Assembly: GCF_003202155.1 (NCBI RefSeq)
Contig: NZ_QFLI01000003.1
Coordinates: 496,001 to 560,000, forward strand
Direction: 5' to 3'
DNA from: Marinifilum breve
Lineage (GTDB): Bacteria > Bacteroidota > Bacteroidia > Bacteroidales > Marinifilaceae
DNA: 64,000 bases
In this document: one piece after another, positions 28,355 to 37,200 of the stretch
How the letters are laid out: every line of letters starts with the position of its first letter
Position numbering within the stretch: position 1 is the first letter of the stretch
The notes under the pieces: generated by a model
What the model saw: only the letters and a program-made list of their open reading frames with translations
Database searches by the model: none
What the model was told of the DNA's origin: nothing
Translations under genes and position numbers: made by a program

Positions 28355-29254
28355 CTATTCCCAAAGTTTTGAAGGATAAACACCTTTCTCAATCAATTTA
28401 TTAATTGCATTCTGTGCCTTTTCCTTGTCTTCTTTATAAGTTACTCCAAACCATTGAGCATTCGATTTCAATACTTTAATCTGAGTATCTCCTTCTTCAA
28501 TAATTTCAGCTACTACCGAAGGAATAAAGAATTCAGACTTCAACTGATCACCTTTCTCTTGAAGGAAAGTTTTAAACTGACTATCCAAATGATCAAATAG
28601 TTTAGGAGTAAATCCCCAGAAATTCATAGATACAATTGCATCTGCAGGAAGTGGATACCATTTCTCATCTTCCAGATAAGCAATATTTTCCGGTAGTTTC
28701 TCGATATGTGTTCTTTCTACTACAGTTTCCAAATGATCGTTTTCATTGGTAGCACAAACTCCTCTTGATACCGAACCATTCTCAGAAATTGTGTTCGCCA
28801 ATTGATAACCTACCATGCAGTTTTCCTGATCACTAATTGAATTTCTCAAGTAATCGGCAATGGTTTGAAAAGCTTCAACTCCGTAATAATCATCGGCATT
28901 AATTACAGCAAAAGGCTCTTTAATACAATCCTTTGCCATTAAAATAGCATGCCCGGTTCCCCATGGTTTTTCTCTTTCAGGATTATAGCTTGCTCCTTCC
29001 GGAACTTTGAATAATTCCTGATTCACGTAATCCACATCAATCTTACCAGCTAGCTTTGCATTGAATAATTCCTTAAATTCTTTTTCAAAACTTTCGCGAA
29101 TTACGAATACAATTTTTCCAAATCCTGCCTTTATTGCATCGTGAATAGAATAATCAATAATGGTCTCATTTGATGGTCCAATCGGATCCATCTGTTTCAA
29201 TCCGCCATATCGACTTCCCATTCCTGCTGCTAATACTAATAATGTTGGTTTCAT
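28355..29254 (-). CDS. sugar nucleotidyltransferase (NTP_transferase family)
   Basis: 299 residues from the ATG at 29254, which places the nucleotide-binding motif at the N-terminus (LVLAAGMGSRYGG). An in-frame ATG 33 bases upstream would add an odd charged prefix. The second substrate-binding signature is FAVINADDYYG, and EKPWGTGHA is the expected loop. Enzymes of this fold join a sugar-1-phosphate to an NTP. Together with the NahK-like kinase it could convert GlcNAc-1-P or GalNAc-1-P to UDP-sugar, as in LNB/GNB pathways; base and sugar specificity are not readable. Confidence 0.82.
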   Translation of the reverse strand: MKPTLLVLAAGMGSRYGGLKQMDPIGPSNETIIDYSIHDAIKAGFGKIVFVIRESFEKEFKELFNAKLAGKIDVDYVNQELFKVPEGASYNPEREKPWGTGHAILMAKDCIKEPFAVINADDYYGVEAFQTIADYLRNSISDQENCMVGYQLANTISENGSVSRGVCATNENDHLETVVERTHIEKLPENIAYLEDEKWYPLPADAIVSMNFWGFTPKLFDHLDSQFKTFLQEKGDQLKSEFFIPSVVAEIIEEGDTQIKVLKSNAQWFGVTYKEDKEKAQNAINKLIEKGVYPSKLWE

Positions 29255-29397
29255 GAGTTTTTTTCTTTTGTATCTATTATCACACAAAACTTCTCAAGTA
29301 GTTTATAATAGTATGCTGTCTGTATAGCTACTATTAAAATCTACAAGTTCGTTCCATCTGTATTTTTTATATTTATTCTTAAGTCATTGATAAAAGA

Positions 29398-29468
29398 AAT
29401 TGATTCCCGCAGAACACTACTACTACAATTGAATATTAAACCAAAGTTTAACCATGCGGGAATCAATA
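29398..29468 (-). other. long stem-loop after the ROK regulator (terminator or structured RNA)
   Basis: ATTGATTCCCGCA (29399-29411) and TGCGGGAATCAAT (29455-29467) are a perfect 13-base inverted repeat. The 43-base interior contains a second hairpin (TTAAAC-TTTG-GTTTAA on the minus strand). Minus-strand reading continues into TTTCTTTTAT, so it may act as a terminator 11 bases after the regulator's stop, although the loop is unusually long. Confidence 0.5.
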
Positions 29469-29477
29469 ATTTCTCTA

Positions 29478-30704
29478 TTAATCTAAACTTAAAACACTTC
29501 TCATCACATTTGCCATTGTTCCCATTAATGCTGAATCATCCAGCAAATCGGAACAAACCAATTCTGTTTCAGAACTAATTCTACTCATGGCATATTTATT
29601 CATCGACATGGTAACCGGATCAATCACAAACTTCCCAGCATGTGCAATTTTTCCTCCAATAATTACCATTTCCGGATTCAACAAGTGAATCAGAGTAACC
29701 AGTCCTTTTCCCAAATACTCACACATTTGGTTCAACTGATCTATTGCAAACTGATCTCCCTGCAAAATGGCTTCCACCACTGCTCTTAGATCAATCTTTC
29801 TATTTTCTTTTTTATAATTTGCTAAAAGTGTAGGCTGTCCCTTATCAACAGCTTCCCTGATATTCTTTACCAATATCTTTCCTGAAGTTAAGGTCTCCAA
29901 ACATCCAATTTTACCACAATAACAAAGCTTGCCTTCCGGATCAATTAAAATGTGACCAAATTCACCAGCAAAACCATTTTTTCCAGAGTGAAGTTCACCA
30001 TTCAAAATCATTCCTAGACCAATACCATTACTCAAGTTTAAGCATAGTACATTTTCTTTGTCAATTGCTTTACCAAACGCTTTCTCTCCCAAGGCCATAG
30101 TTCTGGCATCATTGTCCAGCAACACATTCATCCCTAGTCTTTCACCCATAAAGTGAGCCAAACCATTTTCAGCTACCGAAAGGTGAGTATGGCTTAATCC
30201 TTGCTTGGCATCAACCAAACCCGGAATTGAAATTCCCACAGCAAGAAATTTTTCTCTCGGTATTCCCAAGTGAGAAATCATTGACTCAATCTTATCTATC
30301 AAAGAAATTAAGTAGTCTTCACTATTCTCCAGATCAAAATACTTTATCTCTTCCCTAAATATTTGTTTGTTCGATAAATCAAACACAGCCAAATTCAAAG
30401 TATGCAAGTTGATATCTACACCAATTACATATTGGTATTCGGAATTAAGACAAAACAAATTTGGACGACGACCTCCTATTGATTCTCCAACACCTTTATC
30501 CAATAACATTCCGTAGCTCATTAAATCATCTACCAGTGATGCTACCAATGGTTGACTTATTTTAACAGCTTTAACAATTTCGGCAATTGATGCGGCACCA
30601 TTATAATAAAGGTGTCGAACAATTTTACGATACTGTTCTTGCTTTCTTTTTACAGAATTAGCTACCCCTTGTAGGTTCTTTTCATATAGAAATTGTGGTC
30701 TCAA
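29478..30704 (-). CDS. ROK-family transcriptional repressor (NagC/Mlc type)
   Basis: 408 residues. A winged-helix HTH occupies about 20-80 (IVRHLYYNGAASIAEIVKAVKISQPLVASLVDDL, then GRRPNLF), followed by a ROK sugar-sensing domain (GVDINLHTLN, DNDARTMALGE, GEFGHILIDPEGKLCYCGKIGCLE with the zinc ligands intact). The HTH makes it a regulator. At the upstream end of the amino-sugar cluster it most likely represses these genes until GlcNAc or a phosphate derivative binds. A 223-base gap with a hairpin separates it from the nucleotidyltransferase. Confidence 0.9.
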   Translation of the reverse strand: MRPQFLYEKNLQGVANSVKRKQEQYRKIVRHLYYNGAASIAEIVKAVKISQPLVASLVDDLMSYGMLLDKGVGESIGGRRPNLFCLNSEYQYVIGVDINLHTLNLAVFDLSNKQIFREEIKYFDLENSEDYLISLIDKIESMISHLGIPREKFLAVGISIPGLVDAKQGLSHTHLSVAENGLAHFMGERLGMNVLLDNDARTMALGEKAFGKAIDKENVLCLNLSNGIGLGMILNGELHSGKNGFAGEFGHILIDPEGKLCYCGKIGCLETLTSGKILVKNIREAVDKGQPTLLANYKKENRKIDLRAVVEAILQGDQFAIDQLNQMCEYLGKGLVTLIHLLNPEMVIIGGKIAHAGKFVIDPVTMSMNKYAMSRISSETELVCSDLLDDSALMGTMANVMRSVLSLD

Positions 30705-30857
30705 ACGTTTTCCTTCTATTATTGGTTTTTAATCTGAGGGTAAAATTACAATTTATTTTTGCAAAAAAACAATTCTTTTATAATTTTTTTTAAAAGTATT
30801 CATTTTTGATTCTAATTACTCTTAAAAAACCAGGGAAATAAACGATTAGGGATATAA

Positions 30858-30889
30858 AAAAGAAAAAGGGCCTTAAAAAGGACCCTTAA
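30858..30889 (-). terminator. minus-strand terminator upstream of the ROK regulator
   Basis: On the minus strand AAGGGTCC and GGCCCTT pair around a TTTTTA loop, with one bulge, and are followed by TTTTTCTTTTTT. It lies 150 bases ahead of the ROK regulator and would end a short upstream transcript or act as an attenuator. Confidence 0.6.
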
Positions 30890-30962
30890 TCAAAGAAAAC
30901 CAATTAATTATGCTATTAAAACCAAAATCCCGGGACACCACTCCCAATTTTTGGGAAACCAT
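30873..30962 (-). CDS. possible 29-residue leader peptide ending inside a terminator
   Basis: An ATG at 30962 opens a 29-codon frame (begins MVSQKLGVV, ends LIKGPF) whose stop codon lies in the loop of the terminator stem at 30858-30889. The RNA also contains short hairpins (TCCCAA-AAA-TTGGGA and the palindrome TCCCGGGA) overlapping the coding sequence, so the signal could be structural rather than coding. No clear ribosome-binding site is visible. The frame is on the same strand as, and upstream of, the ROK regulator. Confidence 0.2.
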   Translation of the reverse strand: MVSQKLGVVSRDFGFNSIINWFSLIKGPF

Positions 30963-31103
30963 TATAAATGATTTCGCATAGTTAATTACAAGCTGCGGGC
31001 CAAAAAACCCTTTGCTCTGTATATGTGATACTTAAAGAAAAATCCATTAAATTCTTCACAGCAAAAGTGTCCGATAGCATCACATCTGATGTTCGTAAAC
31101 GAA

Positions 31104-31132
31104 CAAAAAAAAGAGGACTAATTGTCCTCTTT
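31104..31132 (-). terminator. terminator of the DUF4097 gene
   Basis: AAAGAGGAC and GTCCTCTTT form a perfect 9-base-pair stem with a TAATT loop. The minus strand continues into TTTTTTTTG. It begins 8 bases after the stop at 31140. Confidence 0.85.
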
Positions 31133-31139
31133 GAATACT

Positions 31140-32120
31140 TTAATAATAAGATTGATCTCCCGAACTACTCTTTCCATGTATCCAAATCTCCCCATTTCGC
31201 AAATAAAGCTTCTTGTCTGCTTTTCTATTTCCAGCTCTTAAATTTCCTGATGATGCCACCAAATCGAAACTCAATTGATCAGGATCATTTCTCAACTTCA
31301 AATCAATATTACCTGAAGTAGTATAAAAGAATGCTTCTCCAACCAATAACAAATTATTCCCTTCAATATCGCCAGAACTAGCAGTTAAATGCAGGTACAC
31401 TTTTGAGTTATCAATCTCCATACTACCTGAGCTCGATACATTCTTTAATCTTCCAACAAGATTATCAATTTCTATATCTCCCGAAGTAGTTCTTGAAGAA
31501 ATATCTCCTTCAATGTATTTAAATTCCAAATCTCCAGACGATGCCTGCGTTGTGATATTCCCGACAATCTCCTTAATTTCCTGATCACCCGAAGTAGACT
31601 CCATGTTTAAATTACCAATGTGATTTTTTACTGAAATTTCACCAGAAGAAGTCTCCAATTCTAAATCGCCTTTTATATTTTGCATGCCAATATCTCCCGA
31701 ACTTGCACGTATAGAAGTATATTTAGAAACAAGGCCTTCACAATAAACATCTCCAGAGGAATTTTTTACCTGTACTTCAATATCAGATGGAACCTTAAAT
31801 TGCAATTTAGATTCAATTCTTCCACTAAAAGAAAATGGTGAATCAATCCAAACCATCAGTTTATCACCAGATACATCATATTTTATCTCAAACTTCTTAT
31901 TTCTTAATGATGATCCTTTAATTTCACCATCGAACTTTACATCTCTCCTATCACTACCTATAATTTCGACATCACAAAAAGAACCTTTTACCTTAAGTTT
32001 ATCAATACCATCAAACAGCTTGTGTTCTTCTGCATATATGGTTTGTGAGAATAAATTCACCGAAGAAAGCAGGGCTAAACCCAATACCACCAATTGTATA
32101 AATCTCATTTTTGTTTTCAT
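31140..32120 (-). CDS. DUF4097-family secreted beta-repeat protein
   Basis: 326 residues with a signal peptide ending NLFSQ. From about residue 105 the sequence is a ladder of short repeats of roughly 20 residues, each carrying SSGD, TSGD or SSGE (for example RASSGDIGMQNIKGD, ETSSGEISVKN, STSGDQEIKE). This is the right-handed beta-helix-like DUF4097 pattern common in Bacteroidota. Function is unknown. It is monocistronic with its own terminator and is divergent from the FNR-like gene. Confidence 0.85.
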   Translation of the reverse strand: MKTKMRFIQLVVLGLALLSSVNLFSQTIYAEEHKLFDGIDKLKVKGSFCDVEIIGSDRRDVKFDGEIKGSSLRNKKFEIKYDVSGDKLMVWIDSPFSFSGRIESKLQFKVPSDIEVQVKNSSGDVYCEGLVSKYTSIRASSGDIGMQNIKGDLELETSSGEISVKNHIGNLNMESTSGDQEIKEIVGNITTQASSGDLEFKYIEGDISSRTTSGDIEIDNLVGRLKNVSSSGSMEIDNSKVYLHLTASSGDIEGNNLLLVGEAFFYTTSGNIDLKLRNDPDQLSFDLVASSGNLRAGNRKADKKLYLRNGEIWIHGKSSSGDQSYY

Positions 32121-32255
32121 TTCTTATATATTTTTAGGATGAATGCGTAAATTCAAATACTATATTATGACGCTTATGAAGCAAACTTAGTTACAGTCAA
32201 TAGCTATGACTTGTAAAATCAATTTTACTATTTAGAATCTTTATAAATTAATTAC

Positions 32256-32263
32256 TATATTTG
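32256..32263 (+). promoter_or_regulatory. Bacteroidota -7 box for the FNR-rlmN operon
   Basis: TATATTTG followed by C matches the TAnnTTTG consensus exactly, 19 bases before the start codon at 32283. No exact TTG lies at the -33 position, so strength is uncertain. Confidence 0.5.
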
Positions 32264-32282
32264 CCCTCTCAAAATGTAACAT

Positions 32283-32954
32283 ATGAATTCAAATACAGAT
32301 CAAAAAAACAAACTTCACACTACAAGTATTCTTGAAAACAATGAAATATCGCCAGGCGTTTATGTGTTGAAATTCAAGAAAATTAAAGATTTTAAAGCAG
32401 GACAATACGTTGGTTTAACAACCGATTTAAGCGTTACTCCAAGGTTATACACGATTGCAAGTGGCATTCAGGATGATGAAGTATACATCCTATATAACCT
32501 AAAGGATGATGGATGGCTTACGCCAAGACTAAGTGAGATTAAACCTGGAACAGAACTATTTGTTACTGATCCCGACGGTGATTTTATTGATGACTCTTCT
32601 CCGGCATGGTGGATTGCATCAGGAACAGGAATTGCCCCTTTTTCATCCATGTTCCGATCAGGATTAAAAGAAAACAAAACACTTATTCATGGTGGCAGAT
32701 ATACTCATTCATTCTACTTTGAAAGTGAATTCCTACCAGAATTGGGTGAAAATTATATTCGCTGTTGCTCACAAGAATCTGGCGATGGTTTGTATAGTGG
32801 AAGATTAACCCGATATTTGCAGGATATTCCAGAGCTCCCAAAAAATTGTAGATTCTTTTTGTGTGGTAGCCCTGAAATGGTAGTTGAAGTTCGCGATTTG
32901 CTAATCAATCGAGGAGTTGAATACAATAAAATTGTGGCTGAGATCTACTTTTAA
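32283..32954 (+). CDS. ferredoxin-NADP reductase-family flavoprotein
   Basis: 223 residues. FAD-binding barrel with PRLYTIAS (the RxYT/S motif) near 54-61 and an NAD(P)-binding half with ASGTGIAPFSS near 111-121 and FLCGSPEMVVEV near 197-208, closing in an aromatic C-terminus (AEIYF). It transfers electrons between NAD(P)H and a small redox carrier such as flavodoxin or ferredoxin. RlmN follows after 18 bases; being a radical-SAM enzyme that needs reduced flavodoxin, it could be a client, which is inference. Confidence 0.85.
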   Translation: MNSNTDQKNKLHTTSILENNEISPGVYVLKFKKIKDFKAGQYVGLTTDLSVTPRLYTIASGIQDDEVYILYNLKDDGWLTPRLSEIKPGTELFVTDPDGDFIDDSSPAWWIASGTGIAPFSSMFRSGLKENKTLIHGGRYTHSFYFESEFLPELGENYIRCCSQESGDGLYSGRLTRYLQDIPELPKNCRFFLCGSPEMVVEVRDLLINRGVEYNKIVAEIYF

Positions 32955-32972
32955 TCTGATTAATACTGAAGA

Positions 32973-34016
32973 ATGGGGAAAGAGATTCTATTAGGAAAAA
33001 GTTTGAATGAATTAACTCAAGTAGTTAAAGATTTGGGACTACCAAAGTTTACTGCCAAACAAATTGCCGATTGGTTGTACAAAAAAGATGTAACGGAAAT
33101 CGATCAGATGACCAATTTGTCTTTAAAGGCAAGAACTGCCTTAAAGGAAAAGTACGACTTTGGAACAACTGCATCAACCAAAGTACAAGAGTCGGTTGAT
33201 GGCACAAAGAAATACCTTTACCCAACCAACCACGAGAATAAATTTATTGAAACAGCCTATATTCCAGATAACGATAGAAACACTTTGTGTGTATCATCGC
33301 AGGTTGGATGTAAAATGGGATGTTTGTTTTGCATGACTGGAAAACAAGGTTTCCAAGGACAATTGACGAGTGGTGAAATCATCAATCAAATTCGAAGCCT
33401 ACCGGAAAGAGAGAAGCTTACCAATATCGTATACATGGGTATGGGCGAACCTCTTGATAATGTTCCTGAAGTTCTAAAGTCTCTTGAAATATTGACATCG
33501 GATTACGGAATGGCCATGAGCCCAAGAAGAATTACCGTGTCCACCATTGGAATCATTCCTGGTATGGTTGAGTTCTTAGATAATAGCGAATGTCACCTTG
33601 CAGTTAGCTTACACTCTCCGTTCGACGAAGAGAGAAAGAAATTAATGCCGGTACAAAATGTATATCCAATTAAGGATGTATTGAAAATCATTAAGGATTT
33701 CGATTTTGGAAGACAAAGAAGAGTTTCCTTCGAGTACATCATGTTCAAGGGGATTAATGATACTGCGCAACACGTAAAGGAACTTTGTAGAATTTTGGAT
33801 GGCATCAAATGTCGAATCAACTTGATTCGTTTCCATCCTATCCCAAACACTCCTTTGGATGGATCCGACGATCAAACCATTGAATTCTTCAAAGATCAAT
33901 TGAATAAAAAGGGAATTACCACTACAATTCGTAGATCAAGAGGATTGGACATTTTCGCAGCTTGCGGATTGTTATCCACCAAAGAGTTGGTAAAGCAACA
34001 AGAGAAAGATTTTTAA
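32973..34016 (+). CDS. rlmN: dual-specificity 23S rRNA A2503/tRNA A37 C2-methyltransferase RlmN
   Basis: 347 residues, normal for the family. The radical-SAM 4Fe-4S motif is CKMGCLFC (C113, C117, C120), preceded by TLCVSSQVG. GEPLDN, the SAM-binding GE motif, follows. The C-terminal catalytic Cys is present in GLDIFAACGLL. It methylates C2 of A2503 in 23S rRNA and A37 in some tRNAs by a radical mechanism. It is the second gene of an operon with the FNR-like reductase and ends at a strong terminator. Confidence 0.97.
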   Translation: MGKEILLGKSLNELTQVVKDLGLPKFTAKQIADWLYKKDVTEIDQMTNLSLKARTALKEKYDFGTTASTKVQESVDGTKKYLYPTNHENKFIETAYIPDNDRNTLCVSSQVGCKMGCLFCMTGKQGFQGQLTSGEIINQIRSLPEREKLTNIVYMGMGEPLDNVPEVLKSLEILTSDYGMAMSPRRITVSTIGIIPGMVEFLDNSECHLAVSLHSPFDEERKKLMPVQNVYPIKDVLKIIKDFDFGRQRRVSFEYIMFKGINDTAQHVKELCRILDGIKCRINLIRFHPIPNTPLDGSDDQTIEFFKDQLNKKGITTTIRRSRGLDIFAACGLLSTKELVKQQEKDF

Positions 34017-34035
34017 ACCTCAGATTATATAAAAC

Positions 34036-34066
34036 AAAAAATCCTGCCGCTTGGCAGGATTTTTTT
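34036..34066. terminator. bidirectional terminator between rlmN and the LacI-type gene
   Basis: ATCCTGCC-GCTT-GGCAGGAT is a perfect 8-base-pair stem flanked by A and T tracts on both sides, placed between two convergent genes. Confidence 0.9.
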
Positions 34067-34083
34067 ATATCTGTTATTGTGTT

Positions 34084-35103
34084 TTATCTCTCACTAGATG
34101 TTCTTACCAACAAGTCAGCATGAACAACAACTTCTTTAACATCCTTAGCTCCTGGCTTATCTTCCATTTGATCAAATAAAAGCTTAGCAGCTTCTCGCCC
34201 AACTTGCTTAGGATTTTGATCCATGGTCGACATCGATGGCTCCATGTAACGTGAACGACGGCTATTTGAAAATCCTACTACAGCAACTTCATCAGGAATC
34301 TTAAGACCCAATTCTTTTGCCGCAGTCATTGCTCCAATTGCCAATTCATCATTAATTGCAAAGAAAGCATCTGGTCGGTTCGAACGCTTTAAAAGTTCCA
34401 ATGAAGCATTCTTAGCATCTTCAACTGTAAAATCACATCTTGAAATTAATGTTTCATCGATTTCCATGCCCTTCTCTTTCAATGCCTTTTTGTAACCTCT
34501 CATACGGTTTCTACCAAAAAGCATGTACTCAGGACCTGTTAAGAATGCAATTCGCTTGGCTCCTCCTTCAATAAGGTGAGTTACTGCTGCATGAGCTGCT
34601 GCTGCATCATCTGCCACAACTTTTGAAACCTCAAGTTCTTTTGATGTTCTATCGAAAAGTACCATCGGCACGCCCATATCCTGAATTTTATGAATATGAT
34701 CGTAAGTACTTGTCGCACGCGATAAAGAAAGGATAATTCCATCCATTCTCATATTTAGAAATCCGTTTACGTTCTTCTCTTCTTTTTCCATTTTTTCATT
34801 CGAAGAACTCACGAATACCTGGTATCCAAATTCGTCAGCAACCTGCTCAATCCCTTTTACAACCGATGCGTAAAAAGAACTTACAATCTGTGGCACAACA
34901 ACCCCAATGGTATTCGACTTTTGAGTTTTTAAAGCAACAGCCAACGGATTTGGTTGGTACTTCAACTCTTTAGCCAATTTCTGAACAGCCTCTCTTGTTT
35001 GTAAACTGATTTCAGGATTGTTTTTTAAAGCTCGGGATACAGTTGAAACAGAAATGTTTAATTTTTCTGCAATGTCCTTAATGGTTACAGGTTTATTTGC
35101 CAT
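34084..35103 (-). CDS. LacI/GalR-family transcriptional regulator
   Basis: 339 residues. The N-terminal HTH (TIKDIAEKLNISVSTVSRALKN) with the hinge helix (PNPLAVALKTQKSNTIGVVVPQ) precedes a periplasmic-binding-protein-like sensor domain (FDRTSKELEV, AIAFLTGP-like, FFAINDELAIGAM, VGFSNSRRSRYMEP). It probably binds a sugar effector and regulates a nearby or distant carbohydrate operon. The only same-strand neighbour is the aldehyde dehydrogenase 393 bases upstream. Confidence 0.93.
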   Translation of the reverse strand: MANKPVTIKDIAEKLNISVSTVSRALKNNPEISLQTREAVQKLAKELKYQPNPLAVALKTQKSNTIGVVVPQIVSSFYASVVKGIEQVADEFGYQVFVSSSNEKMEKEEKNVNGFLNMRMDGIILSLSRATSTYDHIHKIQDMGVPMVLFDRTSKELEVSKVVADDAAAAHAAVTHLIEGGAKRIAFLTGPEYMLFGRNRMRGYKKALKEKGMEIDETLISRCDFTVEDAKNASLELLKRSNRPDAFFAINDELAIGAMTAAKELGLKIPDEVAVVGFSNSRRSRYMEPSMSTMDQNPKQVGREAAKLLFDQMEDKPGAKDVKEVVVHADLLVRTSSER

Positions 35104-35361
35104 AGTACAAATTTTTATCTTATTTCAATAAATCAGATAGGTGTCATTAATATAATGACTTTTATCAGTTTATCCAACAACACACAAAGATAGTATAAAT
35201 TAATTAGGAGATGTATTTGCTTGCGCACTTTTTCACCCAATTTACTTAGGTGTTTTCACTCATTACCCAACATATAATGATGGATTAACACTGATTTAAC
35301 CTTTAAATGCATTCCCCCAGACCTCTTATTAATATTGGTTCTCAGAGATTACTTTCAAATC

Positions 35362-35443
35362 ATCCTACTCGCAATAGCGCATATTATGATGAAAGCTATC
35401 ATCATAATACTTCCTGCGAACTATTACGAACTGGTAGGAAGAT
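35362..35443. other. nested imperfect hairpin between the aldehyde dehydrogenase and LacI-type genes
   Basis: The inner stem is a perfect 11-base inverted repeat (TATTATGATGA at 35382 and TCATCATAATA ending 35409). Outer arms CCTACtcGCaATAGcGC and GCGaacTATTacGaactgGTAGG continue the pairing with bulges. The rest of the 35104-35496 spacer shows nothing recognisable. Confidence 0.5.
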
Positions 35444-35496
35444 AGATTAACGCATTAAATCTTTAATGATCTCAAAATGCGATTTAACCAATGCTC

Positions 35497-36888
35497 CTAA
35501 ATCTTACTTGATTTGATCACCATCAATTTTTCTCTTGTCATTTCGTGCATTGAATAAGGTATTCCACCTACACCAATTCCAGAGGCATCTCTTCCTCCAA
35601 ATGGCATCCAATCTACACGGAATGCAGTATGATCATTAACGGTTACCGTAGCAGCATTGAATTGATTTACTGCATTCAATGCTTTATCGATATCAGAAGT
35701 AAACACCGCCGATTGAAATGCCAATGGCAATGAATTCGACAAATCAATTGCCTCTTGCATGTCTTGATAGCTGTAAACACAAATTACAGGGCCGAACACC
35801 TCCAGTTGTGATACCTTAGAAGTTTGACAAGCATTCAACAACACGGTTGGTTCATAGCAGGTATCGGATATCTTCTTTCCACCGCATAACAACTTGGCAC
35901 CATCAGCTACAGCTTCTTTTACCCATTGGTCAACACGATCCACCTCATAGGTTTCGATTAGTGGCCCCACTTCTGTTTGTGGATCTAATGGATCTCCTAC
36001 TTTCAATTTTTTGGCAATCTGAACCAATTGATCGCAGAACTGATCTACAACTTTTTCCTGAACAAAAACACGCTGTACCGAAACACAAACCTGGCCAGCA
36101 TGGTAAAATCCACCTTTGGCCAAAGCAGGAATGGTCTCTTCCATATTGGCATCCGATTCTACAATAACTGGTGCCGATCCTCCATGCTCCAAGGCACATC
36201 GGGTTCCAGCAGCCAATTTCGAACGCAAGCTCCAACCCACCTCAGCAGAACCAATAAAGGATAAATAATTCACTCGCTCATCCTTCACCAAATTTTCTGC
36301 ATTGGTTCTGTCGCATACCACGACCTCGGCCCAATCGGCTGGCAAACCTGCTTCCTTCATCATATTTACCAATTCTATTGCCGACATTGGTGTACTTGTA
36401 GCAGGTTTAATCAGAACAGGACAACCTACTGCAAAAGCCGGAATTATTTGGTGAACCGCAAGATTCAAAGGATGATTAAATGCACTAATACTCAAAACCA
36501 CACCAATGGGTTCGCGCATGGTAAATCCCCAACGATTTATGGATGCGGCAGTAGTTCCCATAGGGATCTGCTCGCCTTTCATTTGACCGATGTGCTCAAT
36601 GGCCAACTGCACTCCATTTATGGCACGAAGTACTTCAACCTTACTATCCTGATAGGGCTTACCTCCCTCGGCAGCGGCTATTTTGGTCAATTCCTCTACG
36701 CGTGTTTGCATTATCGCTTTGGTTTTCTCCAAAATCGCGATACGCTCATAAGGTTTTAGCCATCTCGATTTATCCTGAAAAAGGGCGTATGCATTTGCTA
36801 TTTTCTCTTCCACTTGTTGACTGTTGAGCAAAGGAATCTCTTTGATCAAACTGCCATCAAATGGTGAATTTACTTTTATTGTGTTCAT
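35497..36888 (-). CDS. NAD(P)-dependent aldehyde dehydrogenase
   Basis: 463 residues from the ATG at 36888. A longer frame to 37011 adds 41 residues of poor quality, and family proteins begin close to the SPFDGSLIKEIP segment. Catalytic Cys is C268 (GQVCVSVQRVF) and the general-base Glu is E234 (ALEHGGSAP, with His replacing the common Leu). The cofactor loop SFIGSAEVGW and SISAFNHPLNL are also present. It oxidises an aldehyde to the acid; the substrate group resembles lactaldehyde/glyceraldehyde-3-P-type enzymes but cannot be fixed. Confidence 0.9.
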   Translation of the reverse strand: MNTIKVNSPFDGSLIKEIPLLNSQQVEEKIANAYALFQDKSRWLKPYERIAILEKTKAIMQTRVEELTKIAAAEGGKPYQDSKVEVLRAINGVQLAIEHIGQMKGEQIPMGTTAASINRWGFTMREPIGVVLSISAFNHPLNLAVHQIIPAFAVGCPVLIKPATSTPMSAIELVNMMKEAGLPADWAEVVVCDRTNAENLVKDERVNYLSFIGSAEVGWSLRSKLAAGTRCALEHGGSAPVIVESDANMEETIPALAKGGFYHAGQVCVSVQRVFVQEKVVDQFCDQLVQIAKKLKVGDPLDPQTEVGPLIETYEVDRVDQWVKEAVADGAKLLCGGKKISDTCYEPTVLLNACQTSKVSQLEVFGPVICVYSYQDMQEAIDLSNSLPLAFQSAVFTSDIDKALNAVNQFNAATVTVNDHTAFRVDWMPFGGRDASGIGVGGIPYSMHEMTREKLMVIKSSKI

Positions 36889-36984
36889 AGTGTGTGTGTT
36901 TATTTTTTTGGGTTCTATATCTTGAATACAATAGATAATTAAATCAAATACCAAATAAATTATTCTATTAGTGTTACCTTGCTC

Positions 36985-37200
36985 AAGCCGCATGGCTCTG
37001 ACTTTTTGCATTGATCAAAAAGTCAGCAAAAAATCTAGGGCGTGTAAGCTCAAACTTCTTCTACTTGAAAAATTTAAGTGCGGCGGGGTGATCTTCGAAC
37101 AAGTTCTCAGCTTCCCCATCTTTCTAAAAATTTTTCTGCGTATAAGCAGCATTGACCTTCCAATGCCCATAAAGCCAGCTGGAAAAAGCAGATCACCTAT
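36985..37200 (+). repeat. degenerate intergenic repeat with a strong CTGACTTTTTG hairpin
   Basis: CTGACTTTTTG (36998-37008) and CAAAAAGTCAG (37016-37026) form a perfect 11-base stem. The following sequence (AAAAAATCTAGGGCG, then GCGGCGGGGTGATCTTCG) resembles an intergenic repeat type I recall from other Bacteroidota genomes. No usable gene is present between 36889 and 37403. Confidence 0.45.
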
